Below, piece after piece: positions 36,844-48,837 of a DNA stretch of 64,000 nt. Under the pieces are notes generated by a model that ran no database searches, was not told the origin of the DNA, and saw only the letters and a program-made list of their open reading frames with translations. Made by a program: the position numbers and the translations under genes. This stretch comes from Kryptolebias marmoratus (lineage: Eukaryota > Chordata > Actinopteri > Cyprinodontiformes > Rivulidae): the NCBI RefSeq assembly GCF_001649575.2, contig NC_051438.1, positions 23,975,543-24,039,542 of the forward strand, given 5' to 3'. The first letter of the stretch is position 1; each line of letters begins with the position of its first letter.

Positions 36844-39244
36844 ATGACTCTGTTATGGATTACACTGTTTCTTCTTCACCAAGGATGTAAGTACCATTTA
36901 TATAGACTGAAAAGTAATATTTACTCAGTTCAGTAACTGAATGGGAAGTGGTTGTTCATCTTTTGTTGTTACATTTTTTTGCTGTCCTTCTCGTTTGTTT
37001 GATTCACAGATTCTTTGGTTCCTGTGGTCACAGTTAAACTTGGTGAACCTGTGACATTTACATGTGTTTTTACTGAGAAATTTAAAAGCACCACATGGCT
37101 TCACTGGTACCAACAGAGAGCTGGAAGTACTTTGAAAGTAATTTCGATGCAGCGAAAGAATGTACTACCCAGTTATGGACCAGGTTTCTCTGCCGAAACA
37201 TTCAACATAAAACATGATGACAAAATAAGCAATCTGACAATTCTGAGAACAACTGAACAAGATGAAGGAATCTATCACTGTGCACTTATAGATTGGACTG
37301 AATCTACTTGGACTGGAACTTATTTGTCAATAAAAGGTAATTATCTGATCCGATTTTTCCAATATTTTGGAATCTCTAATAACTCAATAGAAAACTTATA
37401 ATGTTGTAATTATTGGCAAGTGGACTTGAAATACTTCTTTGAATCTTTTGGACCTCAGAAGAACTCATAATGGAGAGAGCAGAGAAGTGTCTCAATAACA
37501 AATGCAAAGTGAAATGCATAATAAAAGAATTGTTATAGGTCTTTCAGCTACCATCAGCACAAATATATTTTTACTTTTCCTAAGGAGTTTATTGATGAGA
37601 CTTCAGATTAGTTTTGCTCCAAGCAAATCTTATTTTAGTATTTTTATAGTTTGTTCTGCCCCACAATATGGAATAAAAATAAATTAACATGTAAACAAAC
37701 TATCAAATATCATTTGGTCTTGAAACAACATTATAAACAAAGTTTTCACTTGTTTTAGAATGTGGCAGATATGTGTAGAAACTTTCTCTCCAGTGTCTAA
37801 TATTTAAATATTATTCATTCCATTATCTTCATTATCATTAAGAACAGAAACCTTAAGGAATCTAAAAGCTTAAAATCATTTATTTTAAGAAAAAAAATGA
37901 CTAAGACTAAAGTGCTTTAGCAGTATTCTTAATTAAGTTTCATTAAATATAAAAAACATATTCCATTACAAAGCCATCTTATGCAGGGTCTTTTAGGTGA
38001 CATTAAATTCACATCATTTTTCTGTTTACACATCCAGTCTGTAAATGAGCTACATGAGCTGTGAGAATTTAATACACATTCTGTAAAAGTGGTTGTAAGT
38101 TTTCAAATAATACCTTCTAATATTTGGGAATACTTTTATGAAAACACACAAACCAAAAAAATATTTTTAATTTAATTGATTTCAAAGTATTACGTTTATT
38201 ACAGGAAGCTCAAAGAGAACATCAAACTACACTGTTGTTCAGCGGTCAACGGTATCAGATCCATCCCGTCCAGCAGACTCAGAGACGCTGCAGTGTTCAG
38301 TTCTCTCTGATTCTGAGGACGAGACGTGTTCAGAGGATCTCAGAGTGTTCTGGTTCAGAGCCAGATCAGACAACTCCTATCCGGATTTCATCTACGCTGA
38401 CGGAAACAGACCTGGTAACTGTAGCAAGAAATCTGGCACTCAGAGGAGATGCAGTTATGAGTTCTCCAAGAACATCGGCTCCTCTGATGATGGGACCTTT
38501 TACTGTGCCGTGGCCACATGTGGACAGATATTATTTAGACAACAAATCAAACTGGAAACAAGTATGTTTTTTTGTATATTACTGGTAATATTATGCAGAA
38601 CATGTTCATGATTTTGCTACCAATAAACCATCTATTTTTCATAACCAATAATATTTAGTTTTGTTTTCTTTTTGCTCTAGATATCAACCTAGGTTCTCAA
38701 ATATTTGTGCTGGTGGCCATAATAATCTGCTTGGCTATTTCTATGGTTGTGAATATTGTTTTCATCTGTCACCGAATTCAAAGATCAGCAGGTAAACAAG
38801 TAAAAGGTAGGTGTTGCTGACAAAACAAATGTTTTAAAATTATAAAAATGGAAGACTTAATGATAAAAAAAATCATGTGTGTAAAAAAAGAGACCAGTAG
38901 GTCTTCTAACTGATTAGGAATACACTGATGAACATTTTTTGAGAATCCATGGCTTTTGGTTCATGTGTGCAGAAATGTCCTCCTCTCATGCAACACAAAA
39001 CAACTTGAGCCAACCAGAAGATTATGTAAGTTGTATGCCAAATGCTTTTTTCAGATTATTAACAATGCAGCTGGATATAACAAACAAAGTCTGAAATTGT
39101 AACTTTTCTGCACAGATGGAAGATGGACAGGCTGTGAACTATGCTGCGTTACATTTCTCTCATGGGAAAGCATCAGGAGGAAAAAAGAAAAGAGAGCTGA
39201 AGACTGAAGAAAGTGTGTATTCACAAGTTAAAGGACCATTTTAA
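36844..39244 (+). CDS. NITR-like two-Ig-domain inhibitory receptor, gene B
   Basis: Exons 36844-36886, 37010-37336, 38205-38561, 38681-38806, 38973-39025 and 39116-39244 give 344 residues. The signal peptide is MTLLWITLFLLHQG. D1 has TFTCVF, WLHWYQQ, NLTILRT and DEGIYHC, and ends TGTYLSIKG. D2 has LQCSVLSD, VFWFRARSD, CSYEFSKN and FYCAVATCGQILF, with six cysteines. The J-like end reads FRQQIKLE instead of the FGQGTKFE of its neighbours, so the conserved FGxG turn is lost. An uncharged TM segment (IFVLVAIIICLAISMVVNIV) follows. The tail has two ITIMs, VNYAAL and SVYSQV, the second close to the stop. It is presumably an inhibitory surface receptor signalling through SH2 phosphatases; the ligand is unknown. 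Confidence 0.87.
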
Positions 39245-39599
39245 CTGTGTGTTATTGTAGAGCACTTACATTGTGAATAATTGCCTAATAATGAAATGTT
39301 GTGGGTTCAATTTTATTTTCAATAAGAGAGTTGTAGACCCCCCCTCCCACACACACGCACTCATAAAATTGGATCATAAAGAGTTTACATATATCTCCTT
39401 TTATTTAAAGGTTTACAATAATTACTCCAAGCTGACCCTGTCACCAATTAACACACGTTTTGAACTTAAAGTTATAAAATATACATTTTTTTTCTCAATT
39501 TCTCAAAACCATTATTATGTTTTTAATTGTTTTTGTTCAACTGAATGTGTTCAAAAACAAATAATGAAAATAAATGTTTCAAATAACTTGTAAATGTTT

Positions 39600-39880
39600 T
39601 GTGACTGATATGTACGGTGGATGACCAGTACAAACAAGCAGCAAACAGCTAAAAGTGCCACAAACACATGAATGATGCAAACTTCAGAACACAAACAAAA
39701 CCAGATGCAACAGAAAACTGCTGCAATCACAGAAAACAGACAGAAGCAAAAACATACAACCAACAAAACAAATGCAAAGGAAAAATGCGGCATATAATAA
39801 AAACACCAGCAAATAAAAATAGCTGCAAACTCACTCCACAAAACGGAAGTGCACCAGACCACTAGGGGGACTCGAGGTTG
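39600..39880. repeat. Dispersed A/C-rich repeat
   Basis: Long stretches of CAAACA/ACAGAAA composition end in GGAAGTGCACCAGACCACTAG. This resembles a family of non-autonomous transposons frequent in fish. Weak assignment. Confidence 0.35.
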
Positions 39881-41265
39881 GATATTTGCACTCCATGGAT
39901 TCAGCGATGTCTTCCTGCTGTTTGACCTGGTGCTGAAAGTAAGATGCCAGTCAGCTCACCTTCACATGCTTCCTAAACATGGTGGTTCAATTAGGGACCA
40001 TCAACAAATTACCAAACCACTGAGACTTGAAAAACAAACATTTAATAACTTCTATGTCATTTGACTTTCTGACCAAGAGTTAATGTTAAATTGTTTCACT
40101 AAACTGGACAAATAATATACACATTTTTATCTGATTAAAGCATTTTATGTTTTTTATAGATATTTTTTTTTTTTTTTTTTTCTCAGTAGCGTCTGTCTTG
40201 AGACCAGGTGATGAAAAATTAATGTTGAATTGTTTCATTCGGTGGGTGTGTCCTATTATTTTTTTTAAATATGCTGATAAATGGTGTTACATTTATCAGC
40301 ATGTTAAAAAATCAGCACTTTTTCCCAAGTAGTAATAATATAATAAGAGAACAAACTGACACGTGATGATCAACCAGCAGTAAAAAACAGTATACTCTCT
40401 GTTGTATTGTTGATTTCTAGAATATATTGTTTGCTAGTTTATTGCTTTACTTCCAAGCACAGATGTAAACAATGTAGTATTTGTAATTGTTGTGTTAGAT
40501 ATACAGTATTAGAAATACAATTCACAATGAGTTAAGCCTGGACAGTAGAAAAAACTTATTAATGATGATGAAGAGAGTGCTGCACAATGGAATTATTTGG
40601 AAGTAGGGCTTCTATGTAAAATTCTGCCCAAGGGCTCCATCAAACCTTGGGCCGGCTTTGGTTATCAAAATAATAAAACTTGGTTAAAGAAGCTCCAGGT
40701 TGCATCTGATCAGATCAGATACAACAAAATATCATCTATAATATAAATTTCATGAAAACCAATTAATAAGTAGGTAATAAAATAAGTACAAAATGGATTA
40801 TATGTAAATTTAAATAAATTCTACTTTTGCCCTTCCATTTGGGATGTTGAACTTGCAGCTCAAGCCCTCCACTAGAAGCCTAGAAGCCTGAGGGTTTTAT
40901 GTAGATTCCTAGCTTTTCTTAACACTGCATTCTTCTGGATAGAGATCTCTAAGATTGGTCCAGAGATCTGCAGCCAGGTTTGGAGGACCCAAGTGACCAT
41001 TTGACTTTTCATCATTTCTCCAGTTCTTCTTTCTCACTTAGTCCTGTTCATGACAGCAGGGAGGCTGTTGTCAATCTCAGCAGTCAACAGGCAAGAGGCA
41101 GAGTACACCCAATTCAACCACATTTATTCAGTCTGAATGACAGTCCAATGCCCTTATTGTCTATCTTGGTGGTTCAGTGAGTCAATGACTCGTTCATTTG
41201 TAGCACACATCTTGATGGATGGGGTGATTGCAGTTTTTTTTTTGTACTAAGTGTAGCAACACAAT

Positions 41266-41680
41266 TTTATTTCAATATATTTAGTGACCAACAACGGTAC
41301 ACAGTTGCATCCTGGATACAAGCGGCTGAAATGAGCTTCCTTCATAGGGTGGCTGAGCTCAGCCTTAGGAATAAGGTTAGGAGCTTGTAAGAAGAGCTGC
41401 TGTTTTTTTGCTTTAAAAGGAGTCAGTTGAGGTGGTTCGGGCCTCCTGGACGGCTCCCTCTGGAGGTTTTTGTGAATGTCCCACTGGGAAGACACCTCGA
41501 GGCAGACTCAGAACTTGCTGGAGGGATTATGTATCCTCTCTGGCTTGGGAATGCCTTGGGATCCAGGAGGAGCTGGAGAGTGTCGATGGGCAAAGGGATA
41601 TCTGGGTTTCTGTCCTGGACCTGTTGCCCTCGCGACCTGACCATTGATAAGCGGTAGAAGATGGATGGATTGATGATGGA
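41266..41680 (+). mobile_element. Non-LTR retrotransposon 3' fragment
   Basis: ATACAAGCGGCTGAAATGAG, AGGGTGGCTGAGCTCAGC, GAGTCAGTTGAGGTGG and then GGGCCTCCTGGACGGCTCCC, ending TTGATAAGCGGTAGAAGATG, is the 3' end of a LINE common in fish. Reading it gives LRWF, then PGRLPLEVF, after which the frame breaks. It is a dead, 5'-truncated copy. A shorter piece of the same family lies near 61350. Confidence 0.75.
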
Positions 41681-42127
41681 ACAGTAAACAGTGTCCACAA
41701 TTTCAGTACAAACAAAGAGCATTGGAAAATTCTCACAATCTCCAGGTTTTTCTCTGTTTTCCATTTTCCATTGGCCCATCCATCCCATCACAAGCCCAAC
41801 CTATCTTCTGGTGGAGGAGAACAAAAACATGGAAACACGATGAGGGTGAGTTCTGGAAGTCTGACCATCTGTAGATAAGTTTCAACTATCCAGTAACTGT
41901 TCACAAAATGAACAACAATTCTGACGTGCTGGTGGCGCTTGAGGAAAAAAAAGTGACTAAATGAGCAAATACATTCGGATTTATTTCAATCTTAACATTG
42001 TCTTAAAAAAAGAACTTCCAACAGTCCAAAAAAAAAAAAAAATCGTAAAAAGGCAAATTCTACCCTCACTTCATTTGATAATTGCAAAAAATCACAGAGA
42101 ACAAATCTCATAAAGATCAGAGGTTCA

Positions 42128-42248
42128 CTGTGGGAGGAAGTGCACTTTTTTAAGTTCTGAAGTAACCAATCAGATGCATTTGATGTCTGGATCATCAAAC
42201 TTCCTCTGTTACTTAAGAATCGTGTATCTCAATGAGGCCAGTGTCAAG
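42128..42248 (+). promoter_or_regulatory. Putative promoter of receptor gene C (ETS + CCAAT module)
   Basis: GGGAGGAAGTGCACT begins at 42132 and ACCAATCAGATGCATTTG near 42163, then GTCTGGATCATC. The ATG is at 42249. The layout is the same as at genes B and D. Confidence 0.6.
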
Positions 42249-44483
42249 ATGAGTCTTATGTGGGTTACACTGTTTCTTCTTCATCAAGGATGTGGGTACC
42301 ATGGCTTAAAATATGACATTTTTCACAGCTAACTTAATGATTTTTGAATGCTGATTTTTATCTGATATCATTTCATTGTTTTTATGTTGTCCTTTGTTGT
42401 TTCACTTAGATTTGTTGTTGTTTATTGCAGATGCTTTGATTCCGGTGATCACAGTTCGTCTTGGTGAACGTGTGACTTTGACTTGTGCTGTTTCTGAGAA
42501 ATTTCAGAGCATCACGTGGATTCACTGGTACAAGCAGAGTGCAGGAGGCACTCTGAACCTCATTTTTATGCATCAAAAAAGCATAAACCCCAGCTTCGAA
42601 CCAGGATTTCCTGCTTCAAGATTTAGTGCTTCAAGTGATGAAAAAATGAGCAATCTAACAATTCTGAGGACAGTTGAACGGGATGAAGGAATATATCACT
42701 GTGCTCATATGGACTGGACTAAATCTACATGGTATGGGACTTATTTGTCAATAAAAGGTAATTATAAAATCTAATAATGTTTTTTCCAAGACATCTTTAC
42801 AGACAAGAAAAATGTCCACATTTCAAAAAAACTTTGTAATCTCAAACAAATAAGTGGATTTTTATTTTGATAAAATCAAATTTTCAGAATAAACAACATT
42901 TTAAAGCAATGGCAATGGTAATGGTAATAGCTTTTGGAAATATCTCTCATCCTCTCTATCTTTAGTGTCTCAGTTTAATAGAATATTGTTCCTTTCATGA
43001 TTTCATGTCAACCAATAAAATAAAAATCTTATGTTAAATTATTATAATACAGTTCATTTTTATGGTAAAAAGTAACAACAAGAATATATTTATTTGCTCC
43101 CATGTCTCTAACAGCTAAACTTAATGATTACAGGGCCTTTATAGGCCAGTCTTATTTTATCTGTTTTCCTAAAAATGACACCAATACTGACAAAAGAGTT
43201 TGTAAGGAATTGAATATATATTATATGTGTATTTGTAACTCTTTTAAGCAGTTCTCCTTCAAAGTGCCCGGTGACCTGAACAGGATTTAGTGGGTACAGA
43301 AACTGAGTGAGTGAAATGTAAACTTTGCAAAAAACTCAAACTGACAACAGCTTTGACCAAAGAAGTACATGTCTGTATCTGTAAAAAAATATAAGGATTC
43401 TCTAAGTAGTTCACAGAAATCTTCAAACCCTTCTGGGAAACATCTTAAAAATTGCATGTTATTATTATTGTTATTATTATTACAGGAAACTCCAAGAGGA
43501 CATCAAACTACACTGTTGTTCAGCGGTCAACAGAATCAGATCCAGCCCGTCCAGCAGACTCAGAGACGCTGCAGTGTTCAGTTCTCTCTGATTCTGAGGA
43601 CGAGACGTGTTCAGAGGATCTCAGAGTGTTCTGGTTCAGAGCCAGATCAGACAACTCCTTACCAGATATCATCTACTCTGACGGAAACAGACCTGGTAAT
43701 TGTAGCAAGAAATCTGGCACTCAGCGGAGATGCAGTTATGAGTTCTCCAAGAACATCGGCTCCTCTGATGATGGGACCTTTTACTGTGCCGTGGCCACAT
43801 GTGGACAGATATTATTTGGACAAGGAACCAAATTTGAAAGGGGTATGCTTTTCTAAATTTAATTCAATTACTAAGCCACCTATATTGCTTTTTGAGAAGG
43901 AATGACATTTACGTACTTTTTTGTCTTCGTTCTTTAGATAAAGCATCACATCAGTCTCATTGGTCACAGATGATCATAATTATCTGCTTTGCCATTTCTG
44001 TGATCATAAATGTTGTTTTTATCTGTCACCACATTCAAAAATCATCATGTAAACAACCTAAAGGTAAGAGTTGATAAAATGTCCTGTTTTTAAACTAAAA
44101 AAAGACAGAAGGCAAAGAGTGAAAGCAATGCTAAATCTCATATAATGGAATAGATCAACTTGCACAGTCTGAGTATCCAGATGGTTGTTTCATTTGACAG
44201 AAAGCTCCAGTTCACAAGCAAGACAAAACAACTTTAGCCAACAAGAAAATTTCGTAAGTAATGATACTAAATCACCTAATTTATTTGTTTGTTTTAGATA
44301 TTTAACATCACAGCTGGATGTAACTATATCATTCTGAAATGAAAATGTAATTTTCTGCAGACTGAATATGAACAAGATCTCAGTTATGCTGCTTTGCATT
44401 TCTCTGGAGGGAAACCACAAAGAGGAACAAAGAAGAGAGAGTTGAAGACAGAAGAAAGTCTGTATTCACACGTTAAAGAATGA
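42249..44483 (+). CDS. NITR-like two-Ig-domain inhibitory receptor, gene C
   Basis: Exons 42249-42291, 42431-42757, 43486-43842, 43938-44063, 44201-44253 and 44361-44483 join to 342 residues. The signal peptide is MSLMWVTLFLLHQG. D1 has TLTCAV, ITWIHWYKQ, NLTILRT and DEGIYHCAHMDW, and ends GTYLSIKG. D2 has LQCSVLSD, VFWFRARSD and FYCAVATCGQILFGQGTKFE, with the J-like FGxGT motif intact and six cysteines. A TM segment without charge (MIIIICFAISVIINVVFI) precedes HxxxK/S-rich basic residues. The tail has LSYAAL and SLYSHV, both ITIM-like, the second four residues from the end. D1 and D2 are almost identical to those of gene E. Exon 1 uses a GTGGGT donor where B and D have GTAAGT. AATAAA at 44651-44656 may end the transcript. 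Confidence 0.87.
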
Positions 44484-45059
44484 TAAAGGTATTATTTTTA
44501 ATTAGAGAGAATTGTAAAAACTTAAAAAACAAAAACCTCTCTCTATTTTACCAAAATCATTAAATTTGTATATATACCTTCTTTTAATGTGTTGAAATGA
44601 AAGCTAACACACACATTTATGTTTTGGGTTCCTTAACATGTATTTAAAACAATAAAATGTGTCTTGTTGTTTTTCTTTACATGTTGTTTAAAACCAAATG
44701 TGTGACAAAAATGTTTTAACTAACTTTTAAATATGTGCATGACTCTCGTGGATATCCCCGCACCTCCACTGGGAACATTCTTTGTCTCAGTCACTTAAAA
44801 AAAACAACTTTACAGAAAAAAGATTCACAACAATAAGAGTGATTTAGATACAGCTGATTGCTATAATTACTGTGAATAAAAGTCAGTGCTGAAATGGAAT
44901 TAATCTCAAGGTCCATCAGGTCTATGACAGTATATTTTAAGGACAAGTTAAACTTAAACTTGTTAGAAAAAAACCAGGAGGGTTCCAGTGCAAACAGCAG
45001 TAATGATAAATCAATAAACTTAGAATTTATTATTGCCTGCCACTGCAACCTGAAAGGTG

Positions 45060-45210
45060 GACAATAATGTTTTTTCGTTCATGTCTAAGTGCGTGTATGC
45101 TCATGATACACTGGATGAATTTTAGTGAAACTTTCAGAAAGTAATCAGTGGATGTTTATCTACAACTAATTAACATTTGGAGTCGGTCCAATTCAAGATG
45201 GCCACTACAG
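45060..45210. repeat. Dispersed repeat fragment
   Basis: GTGAAACTTTCAGAAAGTAATC, then TTATCTACAACTAATTAAC, TTTGGAGTCGGTCC and TTCAAGATGGCCACTACAGC follow the order of a repeat frequent in fish genomes. Class unknown. Confidence 0.45.
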
Positions 45211-46537
45211 CTGACCTTAGCACACTCAAAACTGACTGTAAGTCAATATTCGTTTTACAGATATTAAGCTAAAATATGATGAAAGACAATAAAATTCTCA
45301 GTGTGACATATTGCAAAATCACAAGAGACTGAGCATAATGTTATTTTCAAGTTTTGACAAAAAGGCCTACGGCTCCCTCATTTCTCGACATAATATAATC
45401 ATAGTTTAAAACTCTGACATGAAAGGCAGCATGCGATATGCATTCTTTCAAGGACTGCTTGGCCTTTATTTTTAATAAAGTTGGTATGTCTGAAAGTAAG
45501 CTCAAAAAGATGGGTGGTGTGATTCCCTCTGGTTAAAAGGTCATAGATCTTTGTTTCACCCATCCAAGAAAAGATGTACTTGAGAATACCTAAAACATTC
45601 ACAACAAAATATTGGTTTGTTATAATATTGGTCTTGTAACATAAGGAAGAGGCTGAAACAAGGACTTGCAATGTTTATTCCAGCAGAAATAAAACAGAGC
45701 AATAAAAGTTGTAACCCTCCTTACTTGTATCGAGTTTCATAAATCTGTATTTTACAGAAGTGTTTACGCTACACCTGGGGAAGAACTCACCATCCTGTTA
45801 ATTCTGTAGGCTTGTTTAGGTTTGACAGACAGATGAGACAAAACAAAGACTTCCCTCAGTCATTGAGAGTAACAACTTGTTGGTTTCTGTGGTATATATC
45901 ACAATATATCACACTGCCACCACGTAATTTTAAACCAATAATTTAAAATCTTAAAGTTGGGCTTATTAAGCAAGTTTTTCTGTGAGGCAAGGCGGAGTTT
46001 TGAAGTTGAATCTGGAGGAATGTAAATGGATAGAAAATTTTCAAATATGAAAAACAAACAAACAAAAAACATTTGATAATCCCCTCCGTTCACTTTGGCA
46101 GTGTTTGAGTGGTAAACAGAGTCTGTCCGTTTGTCCACAAGGGTTTGTTTCTGTGCTTAACATGCTCACTGACTAAGCTGGGGTGGAAACATGTTTTGTC
46201 ACAGACGTGGGCACAAACAGTGTTGAAGTTCAAGTTGTTGTAGTACAAGAGCCATATTATCACTGTCACTAAGCAACAACCTGGAAGGGCTAGATTAGAC
46301 AAAGAACAGAGGGTAATTCAGTTAATTTCAAAACACTCCAATTTAGTCCAGTTATATTTTAATCTAACACAGTCAGATTCAGATTTAACTCCAGTTATAA
46401 ACATTCCAGTTCAGCACATTGCAATTTAACCCAATTACAATCCAATTCAGTACAGTTAGATTTAGTCAGTTAGTAATTACAAAATCACAATTTATAAATC
46501 AAGCTTTCCATGTAAAGAAGTGAAAGTGAAGTGAAAG

Positions 46538-46569
46538 TTTCTTTCATTGCATGTCTGCAATGAAAGAAA
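46538..46569. repeat. Perfect 14-bp inverted repeat
   Basis: TTTCTTTCATTGCA (46538-46551), loop TGTC, then its exact reverse complement (46556-46569). Role unknown. Confidence 0.75.
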
Positions 46570-46672
46570 AGTTTGTTTATTTTTGCATTTTTAATATCAT
46601 TTCTGTTGGCTTTTATGTTGTACTTGAGTCAGTACGCAGCCATACTTTATTGGGTACGAAAAGTAGTTGCTG

Positions 46673-47000
46673 TAAGGATTATGCGAGGTGAACCCAGAAT
46701 GCAGACTCATGTCAGGTTAAAAACTAAAACTGATTTATCAACAGCAAAAGGAAAACAAAAAGCTGACATGGCAGCAAAAAACTCAAACCTCACTGAAGAA
46801 AACATGAGGAGGATTTGACCATGGCATTAACAAAACAACAAGACAGGGACACAGAGCAGAGACTAACCAAACACAAAGAGCCAGCGAGCAGTGGAAGCTA
46901 ACAGATTATAAAGGCAGAGGCTGATGAGGAAGTGGACACAGGTGACTGATTAGTAACTCAGGACAGATGTAGGTGGGTGTGGCAGGCTGACTGGAGAACA
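46673..47000. repeat. Dispersed repeat, probably non-autonomous transposon
   Basis: GGTGAACCCAGAATGCAGAC, then AAAACTGATTTATCAACAG, CAGAGACTAACCAAACACAA, TATAAAGGCAGAGGCTGATG and GTGACTGATTAGTAACTCAG form a pattern seen in common fish repeats. No coding capacity. Confidence 0.45.
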
Positions 47001-47564
47001 ACTGAGCTGGGAGTAGGTGAATACTGCACAGGAAACACATGAGAAGAATTATTCACACATCACAGCAAAACAGAATCACAAAGACGACAAGAACACACAG
47101 AACATGAGTGACAACATGAAACCAAATACAGAAAAATAACCCAACTTTGGCAACAGCACATTAAGCAACACACATACAGCAATCAGCATTTTAAAATGTT
47201 TATTTATATTAAAAGACAGTTCAAAGACATTGTCACCTTTAAAACTTTCTAAAAAAAGGAAAACCAAGAGACCACATAGGATCACATGAACATTTAAAAA
47301 AGTTCCAAAGTCACACAGGAAAAAAGCTGAAGTGTGTGTTTCATAACATATGATGTTTGTGTGTTCATTATGTACAGGAGAGTGGATGGGAGTTTCAAAA
47401 GGGTTAAAGTGCAAAAGTAGAATTTTTATTTTGTTCATTAATAAGAAACTGACACAGAGATCACAGACATTTCAGTACTGCTGTAAGATGACTTGGTTTA
47501 CTAAAAAAAAAAAAAAAAGTGTTGCTCTGCAGTTTGTGCTTACGTGCATTTCTGTAGTTTAAAT

Positions 47565-47719
47565 TAAAATAAATTCAATTCAAATTCAAAAATACTTTAT
47601 AAATCCCAAAGGGAAATTAAATGCTGTCTTAGCTCACAATTCTGGTTTTGTTAAAGAATTGATGGCTGTGGGCAGGAAGGGTCTCTTGTAGCGGTCTGTC
47701 CCGATTTGTCCTCGGTCCT
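47565..47719 (-). mobile_element. LINE-type 3' tail fused to the histone retrocopy
   Basis: On the minus strand this reads ...CAGCCATCAATTC, then AATTTCCCTTTGGGATTTAT, AAAGTATTTTTGAA and a TTGAATTGAATT simple repeat. That is a typical 3' tail of a fish non-LTR element. It follows directly, on the same strand, the broken end of the H3 sequence at 47720. Confidence 0.6.
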
Positions 47720-48043
47720 GGTGTCCTCAAAGAGCCCCACCAGGTGAGCCTCGCTAGCCTCCTGCGGAGCCATGATGGCCAAGCTCTGGAAGCTCAGGTT
47801 GGTCTTGAAGTCCTGGGCGATCTCCTGGACCAGGTGCATGAAGGGCAACTTCTGGATGAGCAGCTCGGTGGACTTCCAGTAGCGGCGGATCTCCCTGAGA
47901 GCCACGGTCCCAGGCCTGTAAAGATGAGGCTTCTTCACTCCGCCGGTGGTCGGGGCGCTCCTGCGGGCAGCTTTGGTGGTGAGCTGCGTCCTGGGAGCTT
48001 TATTTCCGGTGGATATATGGGCACTCTGCTTGGTTTTGGCCAT
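47720..48043 (-). pseudogene. Processed histone H3 (H3.3-like) pseudogene
   Basis: An intronless frame from ATG at 48043 covers residues 1 to about 108 of the 136-residue H3, ending at VGLFEDT, and then runs into LINE-tail sequence to a stop near 47651. Recognisable blocks are [47 protein letters not shown] and [17 protein letters not shown] and QEAS favour H3.3 over H3.1. Conserved tail residues are changed: Arg8 to His, Lys9 to Ile, Lys18 to Thr. The last 28 residues of the histone fold are missing, so it cannot form a normal nucleosome. GC content is far above its surroundings, as expected for a retrocopied coding sequence. The frame has no stop within the H3 part, so it may be young or in use as something else. 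Confidence 0.8.
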
Positions 48044-48717
48044 GACTGGAGTTCAGGGTTCTTCTCAGTTAACACTTGTTGTCATGGTTATGCATCATAA
48101 CAAAATGTCCAAAAGTAAAAAGGCTTTAGTAGAAATCCTTCCAGCTGCACAGCATCCGATACCAGAGGAAGTGATCATCCAAAAAAGTGATTTACATCCA
48201 GAAAAAAAGAGGAATAAAGTTTTCAAAAGCAATATCTCAGAATGAAATGGAACAGAGCTACTCCAACATGCAGCCATCTTGAGCAATGCAATTCTAGAAG
48301 AAAGGCGAATGTTTATTAAATTAAAGGCCAAATTAAAGGCCAAAATGTCACCCTGAGATAACCAACAAAACATATTAAAGACTAAAAATGCAGTGATTAT
48401 AGGAGATATGGGGACGTGGACCTCTAGAGTAAAATTAAAATCTCTTAATTCACCGAAAAAGCAAAGACTTTTTTGCTCATTAGTGCTGGTAGGGAAAAAT
48501 TCTCTGGATAAATAAAGATGTTAGGATTTATTTTATAGGCTCAATAGAGATTTGTAAATTATCTGTTGGTAAACCCTTTGATAGGCTTATATATGCATAT
48601 CTGCTTTGACCCACCAGAAAAGTGCTCACAGTTAGAGTTTAGTTTTCTTTCCACAAACCATATAATGAATGTACAACAATTACATGGAATACATTGTACT
48701 TAAATCTGAATTTCACT
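48044..48717. other. Intergenic DNA between H3 retrocopy and gene D promoter
   Basis: AT-rich sequence with no recognised feature. A minus-strand 92-codon frame at 48095-48373 has no known domain. Confidence 0.5.
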
Positions 48718-48837
48718 GTGGCAGGAAGTGCACTTTGTAAATACTAAGGTAACCAATCAAATGCATTTGACGGTCTGGATCACCACACCTCCCTCTGGTA
48801 TTTAAGCACTAAGTGTCTCAAGGAGGCCAGTGTCAAG
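48718..48837 (+). promoter_or_regulatory. Putative promoter of receptor gene D (ETS + CCAAT module)
   Basis: GGCAGGAAGTGCACT (48720-48734), then AACCAATCAAATGCATTTGA near 48752, GTCTGGATCACCACACCTCC and GGTATTTAAGCAC. The TATTTAAG word about 40 bases before the ATG may act as a TATA element. Confidence 0.6.

Larger units (their letters stand above)
39245..42127. other. Intergenic region B-C
   Basis: A possible polyadenylation signal for B (AATAAA, 39569-39574) lies about 325 bases after the stop. The rest contains an A/C-rich dispersed repeat (about 39600-39880), a T run (about 40164-40182), a small hairpin (arms 40271-40283 and 40290-40302) and a LINE fragment (41266-41680). No gene is supported. 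Confidence 0.5.
44484..47564. other. Intergenic region C-D, left part
   Basis: AT-rich DNA with dispersed repeats at about 45060-45200 and 46673-47000 and a small perfect hairpin at 46538-46569. No supported gene. Confidence 0.5.

Noticed and set aside
41427..41657. 76-codon plus-strand gene rich in Trp, Gly and Arg
   Set aside because: It is a frameshifted piece of a LINE reading frame inside the element at 41266-41680.
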